In this document: positions 9,821-24,800 of the stretch, in pieces | Position numbering within the stretch: the first letter of the stretch is position 1 | Layout: each line of letters opens with the position of its first letter | Assembly: GCA_002633025.1 (NCBI GenBank) | Contig: NMRB01002459.1 | Span: forward strand, 26,381 to 90,380 | Length of the DNA: 64,000 nucleotides | Source: Notospermus geniculatus | Taxonomy: Eukaryota; Nemertea; Pilidiophora; Heteronemertea; Lineidae | Direction of reading: 5' to 3' | Program-made: the position numbers and the translations under genes | The notes under the pieces: generated by a model | Told to the model about the DNA's origin: nothing | What the model saw: only the letters and a program-made list of their open reading frames with translations | The model's database searches: none

Positions 9821-12800
9821 GTGAGATTTGATTTGACTTTGTCCAAAGAACCAGGAGAAATATAGATAGGTGGACTTTTTTGAGTAACTTGTACAGCATT
9901 TGCAGGTACTAAATTATAGTGTGTATCATCTGGTATCATGTACCGGTATGTGTCGATCAGAACATGATCTTCTGTTGTATGGCGGGGTTAAAATTGTTGA
10001 CAACTTGGTCCATCAAATTTTTACTGTCGGTGCAACGAGTCGACATTACACGTATTTCAAATTTGTCGTAGATTCACGGTCAAATTCAAAAATAGCTAAA
10101 AAATGGCACGTTTTGTATTTGACCTATACATGCTAAAATTGATGCAAAAGGTAGGCCTACCCCCTGCAGAATAATTGAACAAGACACACATTTTAGTGTG
10201 ATTGAATATTTCAATATGACCACAAGGGGACAATGTCCTCATTCCATCATTCCTAAATAACCATGACGAGAGGTACGCACAATAGTCCTGACCTTTTCAC
10301 ATCTTTACACTACAGGTGAACGCCTATTTCGTGTACTGCAAAGATGCTGCTAATATTTGGCACTCGTTCCAAAACAAACCTCCATCCTGCAACTGCGGCG
10401 TGGCTGTAAAGGCAGCGGACGAAGTGGTAGTTTTTTCATCGTGTCCACCTGTGTCGACTAGCTTCGAAGACACCAGAGTTGCCAATGACAAGACGAAGCC
10501 GAAACCAAATTACTTCAAAATGTACACATTCATCAATGACAAGCCTTCCGATCTGAATGGCAAATTTCGATCTGGTATGCGAGTTTACTCCAGGAAGGAC
10601 GGCATGGAATATTATGTGAGTGTTCTCCGATGATCGGATGGTGATGATGATTAGGGAGGTTTCGCAAATCTGACGAAAAACGAAGTACGAAATACGAAAT
10701 TGGACTTCATTTCCATGACGTAATGTATTTCAGGAGATGGTTGGTACCACGAATATCGCCTGCTGCAAGAGCGTATGACGTTAGACCGATAGAGTTACGG
10801 TGTATATTAAAGCTGAACTAGATCGTTAAAAGCAGCGCATGGGAGGTTTTAAAAAATAAGCCGCGCCATTGCGCGGCGTAAATGTCAAACAAGTGCCCAT
10901 CCGCCATGTTTCGAACGCCCGTCCGCCATGTTTTGAATGTCTCTCCAAACCCAATAGACTTCCGATGTCCGTGGTGGCGCCAGTGTATTCCAAATCCAAT
11001 CGGCGAAGGAGTTGCATCATGGGCTCGTATGCAAGTACACGAACATTGTACACGGCAGTACATGAGGCATCAATGTAGGCATCACAGTCACTGCAAACAA
11101 AACAAAATAAACATTAGTTAGAAGGATAAAACGAGAAATAGGCTATACGCAGGCATTATGAAAATAAAAATTGAACTTTCAGTACTTTCGCACTGGGAGC
11201 GGGCCGGAACTTTCCATACGCCAGCATTGTTGGAATGCACTAACAAAGAAGGGCGAGGCCAAAGACAATTGAAAAGGTCTAGCAGGTCAACAACACGATT
11301 CGATATAACTAATCAGATTGAGTAATGAAAAGTAATGAAAGTAACCTACCTTTCAAGATGTGGAAGCATGACTTTATCCGTTCCAATGCAGAAAAACACG
11401 AAAAAATACACACACACACNNNNNNNNNNNNNNNNNNNNNNNNNNNNNNNNNNNNNNNNNNNNNNNNNNNNNNNNNNNNNNNNNNNNNNNNNNNNNNNNN
11501 NNNNNNNNNNNNNNNNNNNNNNNNNNNNNNNNNNNNNNNNNNNNNNNNNNNNNNNNNNNNNNNNNNNNNNNNNNNNNNNNNNNNNNNNNNNNNNNNNNNN
11601 NNNNNNNNNNNNNNNNNNNNNNNNNNNNNNNNNNNNNNNNNNNNNNNNNNNNNNNNNNNNNNNNNNNNNNNNNNNNNNNNNNNNNNNNNNNNNNNNNNNN
11701 NNNNNNNNNNNNNNNNNNNNNNNNNNNNNNNNNNNNNNNNNNNNNNNNNNNNNNNNNNNNNNNNNNNNNNNNNNNNNNNNNNNNNNNNNNNNNNNNNNNN
11801 NNNNNNNNNNNNNNNNNNNNNNNNNNNNNNNNNNNNNNNNNNNNNNNNNNNNNNNNNNNNNNNNNNNNNNNNNNNNNNNNNNNNNNNNNNNNNNNNNNNN
11901 NNNNNNNNNNNNNNNNNNNNNNNNNNNNNNNNNNNNNNNNNNNNNNNNNNNNNNNNNNNNNNNNNNNNNNNNNNNNNNNNNNNNNNNNNNNNNNNNNNNN
12001 NNNNNNNNNNNNNNNNNNNNNAGGCGAAGTAGGAGAAGGCGAAATGAGAGATGGCGAATCGGGAAAAGGCGAAATGTACACTTTTTGAAGGCGAAATGGG
12101 AAAAGGCGAATTGATATAAGGCGAATAGAGCAGACACCGTTTGGAGAGACATTCAAAACATGGCGGACGGGCGTTCGAAACATGGCGGATGGGCACTTGT
12201 TTGACATTTACGCCGCGCGATGGCGCGGCTTATTTTTTAAAACCTCCCATGCGCTGCTTTTAACGATCTAGTTCAGCTTTAAGGAGCAGCGTGATCTAGT
12301 GGTGAAGGTCTTGGACTTGCGATCGAAAGGTTGTGGGTTCGAGCCCCACCACTGCCATGTCTCTTTGGAACCTTAAGCAAGTTCCTTTACCTTGATTGCT
12401 TCGTCCTTCTGATGAGACGTAAAATCGAGGTCTCGTGTGCCATCCGTGAAATGGTGCACGTAAAAGATCCTGTAGCATCTTTCTGAAAAGCTCAAATGAG
12501 CACTTAGTAGCTGCTCATTGAGTACTCCAGAAAGATTTATGTGAAGACCGCGCTTTGAGCAAGGAAACCTGGAAAGGCGCGAATAATACTCATGCCATGC
12601 CATAACTTTGAAATTTATCTTTATGCAACACGGTCTTGCATGATATGCTAAAAAACGCACTGGCGGCAGGGATATTTTCCGGTACTAACCATCTCTAGAA
12701 ACACATTAGGTCCCGGAAATGAAGTTGTATTTCGTACTTCGTTTTTCGTCAGATTTGCGAAACCTCGCTAATACAAAATGCCAACGTGGCCAACAACGCC

Positions 12801-15800
12801 GCCAACTCTGCCGTTAAGAAATTCTATGGCTTAAGCTTCTACATGTATTTCGGCTAAACTAAGTGGACCCGGTGTAAAGTTTTTCTGTGTTTCCATGTGT
12901 CAGTGTTCCCCCTATTGTTCTGGAAACACTGGCAAATAGATCGACACGTTTCTCTGTGTGTCCTCCATTGTCGAGTCGCGGCTTATTCCGTCAGACAATA
13001 GCAGGGGAACACTCACAGATGGGGAACGCTGAAAAACGTTACACCAGTGTAACATCTATCAGTATCAGTTGTATGTGAGTGTTCCCCCTTATTGTCCCGC
13101 TCTCATGGACAGTCATGGTGTCTCCAGCTGCCTACACTGCGGTCACAATACAAGAAGGACACCTGAAAACCGCGGAACATTGGCCGATGTTACACCGGTT
13201 AGGAAAAAGAAAGCGTAGATATTCTTCACTGATTAAGTGTGTTGCTGAAGTGTTCTCGCAACCTGGCATGCATAGTATTGCCAGTTGAAAATACGTTTAT
13301 CGCCAAAAGACGGCAGCAAAGTAAAATAGAAAATTTTCCCGACTGGTGCACAGCAGTCAACCGTGAATGGGTCCACCTATTGGTCAAGTGACTTACAGCT
13401 CCTATTGCTGGCAACTCTGAACACCCCATGCACACAATTCAGTATTATACATGTATTTGATTTTTCCGTCAGGTCCGAAACCATAGCATTGTGTAACGTT
13501 TTTCAGTGAGGCCCGTGTGCCAGTGTGAAAGTACAATAGATTGACGGAATAAGCGGCGACTTGACAATGGGCGACACGCAGAGAAACAGCGAGTCTGTTT
13601 CCCAGTGTGTTCCAAAAAATGGAAGTCACACTGAAAAACGGCCACACTGAAAAACGTTACACCTGGACCTGCCACTTGCTGAGCTATCAGGGCTCATCGA
13701 TTCAGTAATTTGGTAATAGGAGCTGTCAGTGAGTTGACCATAACATAAAGGAATCAAACATAAAGGTTTAACTGCGAACGATGAAGTAACTGAGGGATAC
13801 ACTTCATGTGTTGCCACCAGATGTCTCTCACTGCCTGATATTGGCTTTACATAATAGGCAGGAGCTTCAACTTTTTTTAAACGTAGTTGGGTACATGAAT
13901 CTGTCAACTTTATGCCTTGAATTCCATTTCTGAGGATAACAGAACTATTTTCAGCACAATTATGGTTCCATGTGCAAATACACTAGCCTATCCAAATGTA
14001 CACAGATGACCCTGCGCTCTGATCGTTCGTGGGGTTCTCATTAAATCAGTCCTTTTGTATCATAAGATCAGTTAGTCAGAATTCAACAAAATTTGCAGTA
14101 GACATGCAGGCGGGTCTTGCCTATCATCAGAATGCAAATCTGTTGAGGTTTAAAGGGATACTGTCCACATTTTTAAAATGCTAAATTTGTAAGTTGAACC
14201 TTTATGTTTGATTCCTTTATGCCAATAGGTGTCAATATGGCCTAATTCAATGCATGTAGCGGACCCATTCGTTTTTGATCGACCACCAATCACTTCGATT
14301 TTCCTGTGTATTGGTCCTCTAGAACTTTGGTGCCATCTTTTGGCAATACGCACGGCGGACTGCTCCTATTGACTTGGCATTCACAATACTTAATGTAATG
14401 GTAACGTCTTTCATTACAGGTTACCCTGCCATCAGGGACATATGTCAAGGTTATGGCAGAAGTCTTATCGGGCAAAAGTAAGGAGCTCCTCAACTTCATA
14501 ATTGTGACTTCAATATCAGACAGGGAGAGTTCAAAGGGTAAGATTAGTTGGTGCCCACCCCACCCCCCAAAAAACGCAACACAAGCACACTTCCTCTACC
14601 AAGAGCCCAAAACTACTCAGCAATGTATAGAGATTCTTTCGGAAGAAAGAGGACACAAAAATGTCCGATTCGGTTCAGTTTCTGAGCAATTCGCAGGTTG
14701 AATAAGGCCTAAAACTATTTAGCCTCACAAAAATGGCCCTGGAGCTAAAATTACTGGACTGAATAGAGGTATCTTGGTGTTATTTTTCTCCTAGAAAGAT
14801 TCAGAATCTCTCTAGGAGAAAAGTAATACATGTTGTACCAAACAGTGAGTATATTGGGTGCCCCCCCCAAAAAAAAACCTGGACAATTCCACTAACTTCA
14901 TTAGTTTTCAGGGCACTTCACTGAAATTTTGTACACCTGACAGAATGATTGTCATCTATCATTACAATAAATTTCATCAGCCTACATGCACTGGTTTTGT
15001 CACAGTGAAACAATTCAGAACGTTTGTCAGAAAATGATATGCCGGGACAAACATGACAAATGAATTTCAGACTTCCGAATTTCAAACAACTGTAACATCC
15101 TTTACCGGCCATCACCTTGACAATTGTCACAGTAGGCCAGTGGTATTTAGTGTCTTACATCATATGGTTATAAGCTACATGTATATACTGTAAAATCGGA
15201 CTTGTAACATCACTTTGGTAGACCAGCCCACTGACGGTCACATGGCTGTACATTAATAGTCTGTAATACAAGCTGCGTTCGTATTGGTCCAACAATTCTT
15301 TTTATGAAAAGTGATCGACCTGGGGTGATCGATTGGGCAACATCACGCCCTTCTATCCAAGGCCTAGTCAATGCCAGTATGCATAATCGTAAACAGTGAC
15401 TGGATAAAAGACGCATATTCAACAGAATAACCACCCCCAGCTCACATAAGTGGGCGGGACGTTCTAATACCTGAAGTGATGTTACAAGTCCGATTCTACA
15501 GTATGACAAAAAATCAAACATGTAGTTCTACCCCAGTACAAATGCTGATGAATTGGAATTGACATGGTGAAAAATGCAATGCAGGTGTAATGAAATCTAA
15601 TGTTCCCGATACCAGATGTCCGCGTCTTTTGTTCAGGGGGACATCTCGTGACAGAAGTTCCTGTCTGTTAGTGTCCGGCCTATTGTAGCTGCCGCTTATT
15701 CCGTCAGAATCTTTTGTTGGGGGACATCTCATATCGGGGTACATGACATTCTACTACACCGGTATGTCCACCCTCCAAAATCATTTCAAATTATGTCGTA

Positions 15801-18800
15801 TATTTCTTAATTCTAATTGCTCGCCATTGGTACAGGGATAAAGTTATTTGTCTGAATTTTTTCTTAAAAATACATACATGTATGAACCTTACGATTTAAA
15901 GTACTAAGTGTCACTCGCCAACTATAACAATTGTCGAAGTTATGGGCGGTTAAGGTCGATCTATAAAGTGTTTTTCACATTGAACTGGCCAAAGGTACTT
16001 AGTTGAACTCAGGAATGTGACTAGATCACATTTACCAAGAGGTAGTGTGTTGCACAACACTGACTTGAAAACAGATTATAGCTCTTTCATGGTGTCAGCC
16101 AAAGCTGGTCAGCCATGACACTGGCTGCCGAGGGTTGTGTAACATTATTATTTGTAACCATGCCATTACAGTTTAGTGACAAGAGGTCAGCCAAGTACCT
16201 TTGGCCAGTTCAATGTGAAAAACACTTTACCCATTGCGCGGCGCCGAACTGCCCAACTTAAACTCGTGATAATTCATTGATAGCAATGATTACAAAAACA
16301 TTTCTGGTACGGTACGTTACGTATGAAGCATCTAAGTGAACTTTCACCCTAAATAACTGGATCCTATTTCCGGATTGCCCAGAAAAATGACTTTGTTGGA
16401 AAGGCCGAAAAAAATTCCTTGAGGAATTTTCCGTCAACATGCTATGTCGCATCGAAGCAAACTCTGTTGGAAAAGACGCAGCCATACCTGTTGCATGTCG
16501 GTATAACCGCAGATTTTAAAAAAATATGCTAATTATGCTTATAATCAACAAAGTTTAGCTTTTACGCCACATAATTTTCTCTGTTTCATTAATTTCGTGG
16601 ACATCTACTTAAAAATCCCAGAATCGGCTGTTATACGGACAAGCTCCATTTGGTGAACAACACATTTCCAGTTTCAAAGTTTGAAAAATGTTTATAAAAG
16701 TGGGAGAAAAACTGCTCGCAATTTTGAAACTTTATTCTCCACGTGGGTTTGTTTACTATTTGCAACACACGTTCACTATACTGCGTTTCCAAATATTACG
16801 TGGGCAAATCATCGGACCATTGAATTAATGCCAAGGCCTACAATTGACTGACAACAATAAAATCTATTCCAGCGCTAACGCGGCCTAAAATTGGCGAACA
16901 GAGTTGAGGCAATTATTATTCATGATGATTCATTCAGTTTCACTCCAGTGGGTCGCTTGGAATGTGATTGTCTGGGGGAAAACCCAATGACTATAGATCG
17001 ACCTTAAGGGTGTTCCAGATTTTTGCACAAATTTGGTAGTTTTTTCGGCATGTCATTTTTAACCAGGTTTTCGAAGAAAGTCCTGGTTTATTAAATTACC
17101 GAAAGTGGCGGTCGGTCGGGTGGTCGGGCGTCCGGGCGGTCGCTTTTTTCTTGTCCGACTGATAACTTACAAACGACTTGAGATTTTCTTTGAAAATTTT
17201 TGGACATGTTGCTTGAAAGTAGACGTTGTTTCCTTTCGATATTCAGCGTCATTCGATTCAAAGTTTGGCCAAGAGGGGGCTAACTGTGAAAACAGAAAAA
17301 GTGCTTTTTCTCCTGAACGAATGGACGGATAGTCACCAAATTTTTATCATCGGTATATCTAATGACGATACATAACATAATACCCGGGTTTTTGATTTGA
17401 CCTACTTTTCAAGGTCACAGAGGTCAAAGTTCGGCAAAAGTTACCAACTTGGCACGTTTCGTCGTTATTTCAGCTAACATGGGAACGACTTGACCCAGAC
17501 TGCTCATATTTGATATGTACATTCTTCTTGATGATCTCTACCTGCATGTCAATATTCGGCTGGATCTGACTTCCAATATCGCAGCCAGGGGGCATTACCT
17601 GAAAATCATCAAAGTGCTAGTTTCATCATGGACAAGTATTTAAGACCGATTTTTTCCTGGGAACTTTTTCGAACAATAAACTTCCTTGATGATTTCCATG
17701 GAAGGATCTCTGCTGCCTCTACCTCATTTTATTCACTAGTCCACTTCGAAAACCTGGTTATTTCCCACGCCCAGCGTGCTTCTTGTTAGACATGCGTTGG
17801 TATATTTTTCACTGTAGCAAAACCGGACTGCATAAATTAATGAAATTTTCAGGAATTATAGGTAACTAGAACTCTTGAAATTTGCTTATCAGCAAATTTG
17901 ATGGTCAGCACATTGACTGCTGGGCCTACATGGACATTATGATGATTATGGAGGAGGCTACATCGATGACGCGGCATCAGCAGATCAGTGAATCACGCAC
18001 TGTGTGAAAACATGTACATTGTGCACATCATCGTGTACATCCATCCGTGTGCACTGAGTGTTCACAGCAAAGTGTCTGAGTGCACGAGTAAAAATGAGAT
18101 AGCAGGATGCTTTCTTCAACGGACTTTCCGCAGGATATTGAATTAAGGATATGCCTAAACCATCCTAACATTTTTGGGACAGGTCACTGAGTATCCGTCG
18201 CCGACATTCCATTCCTTGCGCTGCCTCTGAATGCTTGAAGCGAAAACTGCATGATGGTGGACGCCATTTTGGACTACACTGAGTGGACATGACACGTGGA
18301 GATGTTTACATCCGCGTTTAAAAATAGACAGCCAATCACAAGCGACAAAATTACAGGCCGGGGGAGTGAGTACAACTAACGGAATGTGGCAGCAATTTCG
18401 CTAAATTTTGACAAGAAAAACTCTTCTATGTCACCAAACGCTTGGATTCTGGAAACTTCGCACATTTGCAGCGCTAGATACAATTATAAGCTACAGGGCT
18501 ATCGTGATTGTATTTTGATTTATTCAGCCGTTTTTAGCTCACCCGTGAGCTTTAGTCGTCAGTCAGCGTCCGTCGTCCGTCGTCGTCCGTTAGCAGGGCA
18601 CGTTTCGTAACCGCTGGAGCTATTGATCTGAAACTTGGTACATATATACCCCTAGGTCAGATGACCTATGACACCAAGTTTCGGTCCGATTCGATTCTTG
18701 GCTTGGCCTCCAGGTGGCCAAAACCAAAAACACAAAAAGTGCAATAACTCCTGAACTAATGACTGGATCATCTCCAAATTTTTACCATAGGTGTATCTAA

Positions 18801-21800
18801 TTAGGATACATAACATATGTAACGGGTTTTTGATTTGACCTACTTTCCAAGGTCACAGAGGTCAAAGTTCAACAAAAGTAACGAACCTGCCACAGTTCTT
18901 AATTATTTTGCCGAGAGTCTTCATATCTTGCATAAACGTGTATTAGAGGGGTACCTCCAAAAATATCGAGTTTCGGCCCGATCGGACATCCAATATGGCC
19001 GCCAGGTGGCGTAACCTGAAAATCATCCAAGTGCTAAAACTCAGGAACGGCTTGACCCAGAGTGCTCAAGCTTGACATTTACCTCCCTCTTGATGACCTT
19101 TACAAGCACGTCAAATTTCGGCCTGATTAAACTTCCAATATGGCCGCCAGGTGGCGTAACCCGAAAATCATCTAATGTGCTATAACTCAGGAACGACTTG
19201 ACCCAGAGCGCTCAAATGTGCTATGTGGCTCCCTCTAGATGACCTTTATGTGCATGTAAAGTTTTGGCCCGATCGGACATCCAATATGGCCGCCAGGTTG
19301 CATAACCCCAAAATCATCGAAGTCCTGCAACTTGGGAATGACTTGACCCAGATTGCTCATAACTGACATGCACCTCTCTCTGTCATTACACTATTATGTT
19401 CAAACGGGTGAGCACATGGTCCATGGACCATTTCATTTGGGAACCGTAGGAAAATCGCATGGTGGAAGAAGCAGAAAGAAGACCGAAATTTGCGCGAAGT
19501 CTTTAATCATGATTTATCTTTAATCCCATCGTTCAATAGGCGCACATTCGATTCTCTGGGAGTTGTTCAACGCTGCCAGATTCTTTTAAATGGACACTCG
19601 GACTACCCACACTCTACTAATATCAACATCATCCAAATCAGTGCCGAGTTTCTTAATGATATCATCAAAAATAGATAAAGACCAAAAATGTACCACTCTC
19701 AACGTTGAAAAGCGTAAAATTGGCAGCTGTCTCCCTAAAAACTTGGAAGATCTGAAAGTTACTGCACCAAGTCAAAGAATTAGACACTGGCTACAAGCAG
19801 TATAAAATTCAATCAAATCCATCTACTAGTTTCAGAGATATCAATCTTTAAATAGATGACTATACCTCAGACTGGCATGGACCAGCACGTTGAGTTCATT
19901 TTTTTAAATATAGGTGGCGCAGGACCCTTTAATTGCTAATTACTCATTAGGGAATGCATGGATTTGCAAACAAAGTTGTGATTAGTATTCCTTGTGCCCC
20001 TGCCTATATTTTGGTGCCAAAAGATTTTAGATTTTTGCAACTTTTTTTGAGCATGCGCCATCTATTATTTAAAAAAATAACTAAAACCCTTGGGCTGGGC
20101 TGTTTCAGAATGGTATATTTTTGGTCTTTATCTATTTTTGATATCATGCATACTTTAACGTAGCCTCCCTGGTCAACAATACTTAGTATTCTTTCTTGTC
20201 TTTGTTCTCTGCTGACTTATTCCCCTTATACTTATACTTATACTTATTCGGCCCCAAACGACCTTCAGTTTCATTCAGAGCGTGAACGAGTCTGACTGCC
20301 ACGGTGACTGACTGCCCCCTCTAATCTTCTTTGTGTGTGTTGTTTTGTTTGCGTGTATCCCATTCTCTTCTTCATTTCCGTATTTTGCACTTGTTCAACT
20401 GTTTTGTAATCTATGTAATTCTCTGCCATCTTTCTAAAATTTTCATACTTATGTTATAACAGGGCCAGTAATGCCTCGGCCTCGGCCCTTTCTACCTATA
20501 TTGTTATCTTGTCTTCTTGAATAAATGAAATGAATGAATGAATGAGACCGAAATTTTGTGATCTCAATATGGTCAGCACACTGACAGGTGTGCTGACCAT
20601 AATAACCATTTATTAAAGTGTGCAAAATTTCATTGAAGAGCCTTCCAAACTTGTGACGTTTGAATTTAGTCCATTTTTTGGGCCACCCGATATATACTCG
20701 TTGTTTCGGACTGAGGATGGTAATGGCAGTATGTTTGCGCGTTTTGTTTGAGCCACCCAGCCGATGTCCGACTACGAACTCCGGAGTTCGATTCAGTTCA
20801 CCATGTTCACAGCGCAAAGTTAATAGAGACACCACATGACACACCCTTAGGTTTCTGATAGGGTACAGTCAGAATCAAGCGATGCCCTTATTTTCTCGGG
20901 TCATTTTTCAGGCCTTTGCGGATTTATCGATGGAAATCCTACCAATGATCAACGTAACCCGGACGGCAAGAGTTACAAGGGTCACCCAAACGATTTTGTG
21001 GGCGTTTGGCGGTATGTACAGTTCTAGTGTGTACACTCAAATTTTTTTCGGGTTGCATCTACTTATATGTATGTGCTAGACGAAAAAATATGATCAGCCC
21101 GGCTCGAACTCACAACTAGTCAAGGTTTGTTTGGATATAGATTATTGCTACCGGTACTAAAGTAGTGAAGAACATTTGATCAAGTTATGATTTTCTTGAT
21201 ATTCTTATGTTATTGCGAAGGTTACAATTAACAAAGTAAGTAAAGTGCTGAGGAAAAAGGAGCCTAATGTTAGGTGTACAACTACAATTTTACAATTTAG
21301 ATCTGTTACTTGCCATATTTTTGGCCAGTTTCTGGGAAAGATACTGGAAACGATGGACACCAAAGCTTCAGGCTGATAATCTGAGGTGGAATTTAAACCA
21401 ATTTCCACCTCTAAGATCACCGCGTCATAACGTCATGGCGGCAAAATTTTAAAATACCACTGTTCACGAGTTGCTGGAACACTACCGTTCAACTAGGTGT
21501 TCAATATCTTTTTCATGCACAAAGTCAGCAAAAATTACCGCGCATCATTTTATTATGATTTATTTTTAAAGTGCAGGACATTTTGAAGATGTTGTCAAAA
21601 ATAAAACATTTCAAATAAAATCCGTCGGACGCATGTGTTCTAATTTCGAACACAGTAAAAACACCTGTGTGCTACCTCAGAACACTGCCCTCGAAAACTT
21701 CAGACAATTAAATGCATACTCAAAATGAACACATGCGTACACTAATTGAACACTCTTGCATGTGTAATCGGACGCGTCAGGCGTCCAGGAAATTAACAGT

Positions 21801-24800
21801 GTACCTAATTCAAGCTTCAATCAAAGTATGGCTATACAGAAATTATTCGTAGAAACTCGCACTGAGCAAAATTGCGATCGAAAAATCAATTCTTGATGTC
21901 CACGTGGTTTCCGACATAGAATTGTAAACATCGGCCCATTGCGAACCCCCAACAGTACATGTAGTGCGGAATTTAGAAACCTGCTGTACCTAATCAACGG
22001 TTGCAATTTGCAGCGCTTGCAACGGTTTATAATTGTACATTTCAGGCAGGATAAATCGTGCTCCCTTTTTCAAGGGGCAAAGCTGGATAACAACGATATT
22101 AACAAGAACACATACTGTCGATGCGTACCCAACTCGCATACATACGACTGTGGTGAAGATTTTGATGCTGATCCCTGTCCTCCTACTGGCAGTAAGTTGC
22201 ATGTTGGCGAGCGTGCGAACATCGAGGCCCGTATGCACCAAAGTGGTTTAAAATTTGGCTTAAACCTAGACTTACTAATCATGGATTAAGCGTGGATTAT
22301 ATCATCCGAACTTGAACCTGCACCAACATAGTTAAACCACAGAATAAGTTGTCCATGGTTCATCCACGGTTGAACCAATTTCATAACATAAATGGCTATT
22401 ACCAATGGATTAGGTCACACCCTGTGAACACGATCCCATTGTATATGCTCTGGCAAAAATGACTTAATCCAAGTTTAATCTACCCCTCTGCCGAGCAATA
22501 TTATTGCTTGGGACACCTATTTCACTATCCGGCTGACTGTAATTTGGTGAACACCTGCAAGATCACAATCTGTCATCTGGAAATGACCTGTGGCGTAAAA
22601 TCGTAGCGTGAGTAAAAGCCTGTTAATTGGTGAAACAGCAGCGTTCCTGTTGGAGTTGGGTGTAATCTCTTCTTCCATCCAATCCAAAATTAGCAAAACG
22701 TTCTCCTTGGTGAAGCGGTATCTTTTGTGGAAATCACCATCTCTAAACTCCTCCATCGGATTGCTTCTATTTCAAATCAGCCGTTCTGGCCGTTGAAAAT
22801 TGTCAAAGCGTTGATCCAGTCCATCTTGTCACTTCAGTCACTTCTCCAAAAATGTCGTAATCCAAGTTTAAACCTACCCCTTGGCTGGTTTAGAATAATC
22901 TGTGGTTTAAACACCGGATAAAAGTTAATCCTTGTTGGTGCAGGCGGATTAATTTTTTAAACCATACTTAAACCTAGTTTAAGCCTAATCTAAGGTTTAT
23001 CCACGTTGGTGCATACGGGCCCAGGGGTTCTCAGTGCTCGCTTTCTTCGTCATGTGCGGTGACGAAAGGAACCCCTGATGTTCTCAGGATTGAGCGAACC
23101 GCCCGTCACTAACTTAGGGCCGGACTTTAGCCGAAAGTACAGCTCAAGTTGGACTTTATGCTTGAAGCATTGAGAAAAGTCAGTCTGTAAAGAGAGACAT
23201 CCGAAGGATACTGCCCGGCGGGCACTATTTGTTTTTGTCTTGATTAGCGCACAGCGCCGTCTGTTAATCAACGGTGACACTACGCTATGGCACAGGCTAT
23301 AAGTGAGTTTAGAACACGTACCTAACCAAACGTATCTAAAAAACACAACACATATCTAAAAACACACCCCGAGCTCACGAATTCGTGAGCTCGGGGTGTG
23401 TTTTTTACAAACTCGTGTTTTTTGGTTACATGTATAGATACGATGATAAATATAAAGTCAGCTTCCAGAAATTTTGCAAATTTTCGACCCCAACGGGGTC
23501 TTCTTCAGGCTGGAACTTTACAATCTGAAACTCTAGAAAAGACTGAGCTGAAACCCAAATGTAGATCTGGGTTTCAGCTAGAGTTTCAGATTGTAAAGTT
23601 CCAGCCTGAAGAAGACCCCGGTTGGGGTCGAAAATTTGCAAAATTTCTGGAAATTGACTTTATATTTATCATCATCCCGGCATATTGTGTGTCGATTTTT
23701 GTGCTTGCTTTCTCTTTGGTTAGATACGAGTTCTCAACTCACTGATAGCTCTCAAGGGCCTGTGCCATAGCGTAGTGTCACCGCTGATTAACAGACGGCG
23801 CTGTGCGCTAATCAAAACAAAAACAACTAGTGCCCGCCGGTCTATAACTTTCGGATGTCTCCCTTTAATGAAAGTCTGGCTGAAGTCTGACCCTAGCATA
23901 CGGCCCTTAGGGTCGTATGCACCAATGAAGATTATCTTGAACTCAGGTTAAGCCACAACTTTTCCATTTTCACATCATGCCCTGGCAAACCTGAGCAATT
24001 GAAAAGCTGCAGCTCAGCCTGAGTTCAAGATAATCTTCGTTGGTGCATACGGCCCTTAGAGACTAGCGATCCATGCTTAGTGACTATCCTCCATCCGTCG
24101 GCCCACAGTGATTTCACAGCTATACACATCGGTCGGCGGGTCGGGCCGAATTACAAGTCTCTGCATCATTCACCAGTAGCGATGCTGCTAACCAGATTTT
24201 CAAACAAAATCCGTGTTTGTCCTCCAAACGACTTGCCCCCCCCCCCCATCGAAGAATACCGGCCGATTTAGCTGCGTCGGCCCATCGAGGATTCTTGCCA
24301 ATTGCTGAATGCTACTTTCGTTTCGCATATTAGACTGGTACCAAGTCTATAAATATAAAATATATAGACCGGTATTGCCTGCGAGTTTCTTGGCGTTGAT
24401 TGGTCAACGTGAATCGGCTGGGCTGTCATGGCAACAATTCGAAAACCAACGACTTGCCACAATCGGTTGGAAAAATAGCCATTGTGTCATTCGCTATGAC
24501 ACTTTTTAAGGCGTTTGCCTGCATTGGTTTCAAGAACCCATACTCAGTCTTTCGTCTAACATTGATTATCGCTAAGGCACGCTTTGTAGCAAGCGAAAAG
24601 CTATATTTATTCTCTGCAATGTTTGTAATTACCAGCCGCCGCCATGATTCCTCGTTGCAACTGGTATCCGATCCTTCATCATGTGGTTGTGCGTGTTCTA
24701 AGTACAGTCATGACTAGATACCAGTCTTACTTACGTCACTTCCGGCGGCAGCCAGCTTTCTGCCGTCCTCAGTAGCCAGGACCGATCCTTCGCGACAGCC

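Larger units (their letters stand above)
10655..12767. mobile_element. Family B MITE, interrupted by T1 and a SINE
   Basis: The ends TTAGGGAGGTTTCGCAAATC (10651) and GATTTGCGAAACCTCGCTAA (to about 12770) are inverted repeats of about 50 bases. An uninterrupted copy at 40726-41120 shows the empty site GTATATTAAACTTTG. Here that site is split by T1 (10807-12282) and a SINE (12283-12603). It sits in the intron after the 10316-10615 exon, 40 bases past the donor. Confidence 0.8.

Noticed and set aside
11309-12207. Frames of 235-295 codons at 11.3-12.2 kb
   Set aside because: Most codons are Ns in the assembly gap.
20449-20844. 131-codon minus-strand frame
   Set aside because: It runs through a simple-repeat tail (AATG) and shows no domain; no splice or conservation signal.
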